Shown piece after piece: positions 24,442 through 24,518 of a stretch of DNA of 24,518 bases; within the stretch, counting starts at the first letter, position 1, and each line of letters begins with the position of its first letter. The notes beneath the pieces are model-generated. The model was not told the origin of the DNA, did not search any database, and saw nothing but the letters and a program-made list of their open reading frames with translations. The translations under genes and the position numbers were made by a program. The stretch is from JBLXBZ01 sp048265185 (lineage in GTDB: Bacteria; Pseudomonadota; Alphaproteobacteria; Rhizobiales; Stappiaceae): the NCBI GenBank assembly GCA_048265185.1, contig JBLXBZ010000018.1, positions 1-24,518 of the forward strand. Direction: 5' to 3'.

Positions 24442-24518
24442 TGACGTGCTCCCCTGAGATGTTCCCGATTTTGGGTTAGCCTGTTCCTCAACGAAGGAGA
24501 CAGGCAATGAAACGGTCA
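24442..24518 (+). mobile_element. IS3-family element, putative left end, cut by window edge
   Basis: TGACGTGCTCCCCTGA at 24442-24457 has the TG start and layout of an IS3-family left terminal repeat and lies 65 bases before the orfA start. Since the right end is outside the window, the repeat pairing and any target duplication cannot be checked. Confidence 0.65.
24507..24518 (+). CDS. IS3-family transposase orfA, first four codons
   Basis: ATG 24507 begins M-K-R-S, the usual start of IS3-family OrfA proteins (MKRSRFSEEQ type), with a strong AAGGAGA ribosome-binding site at 24494-24500. The rest lies beyond the right edge. The assignment rests on this start, the upstream terminal-repeat-like sequence and the similar OrfA at the left edge. 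Confidence 0.65.

Overview
The window looks like an accessory, plasmid- or island-type stretch from an alphaproteobacterium, most likely Rhizobiales. The codon use is GC-rich, the genes are packed with ATGA-type overlaps, and there are remnants of IS3- and IS6-family elements, a truncated Tn3-type resolvase and a PrlF/YhaV toxin-antitoxin pair. No rRNA, tRNA, CRISPR array or core housekeeping gene was seen. All family names come from reading motifs by eye; no database search was run.

Region 1 (1-4560) is a patchwork of mobile DNA. It begins in the 5' part of an IS3-type orfA (minus strand). A divergent pair follows: an AraC-family regulator and an NmrA-like NAD(P)-binding protein. Next come an IS6-family transposase gene broken by one frameshift and one TGA codon, an apparently intact prlF/yhaV operon with a palindrome in its promoter, a resolvase lacking its N-terminal catalytic part, and the last ~34 codons of an IS3 orfB joined to that resolvase.

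Region 2 (4660-23959) is the main content: two divergent gene arms that resemble a small-molecule biosynthetic cluster I cannot match to a known product. They meet at a ~300 bp AT-rich control region (15890-16186). The minus-strand arm reads RidA, RraA-like, MFS exporter, ATP-grasp ligase, SAM methyltransferase, ornithine-cyclodeaminase-like enzyme, tandem class III CoA-transferase (degraded), DUF2332 protein, class III CoA-transferase (in-frame amber codon), cyclase/formamidase-like hydrolase, beta-lactamase-fold serine hydrolase. The plus-strand arm reads tandem class III CoA-transferase (two frameshifts), alpha-oxoamine-synthase-like PLP enzyme, divergent Rossmann protein, GT2 glycosyltransferase, SDR, short adenylate-forming enzyme, truncated nucleotide-sugar dehydrogenase.

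Working inference: carboxylic acids are activated by the CoA-transferases and/or adenylating enzyme. They are joined to amino acids by the alpha-oxoamine-synthase-like and ATP-grasp enzymes, then reduced, methylated and possibly glycosylated, and exported by the MFS protein. RidA would scavenge reactive imines. All three CoA-transferase genes and the sugar dehydrogenase carry disabling lesions, while most other genes are open. The cluster is therefore either in early decay or the sequence contains base-call errors.

Region 3 (23960-24518) holds non-coding or degenerate DNA, an N-terminal fragment of another IS6-type transposase (minus strand) and, at the right edge, the putative left end and first four codons of a second IS3-family element.
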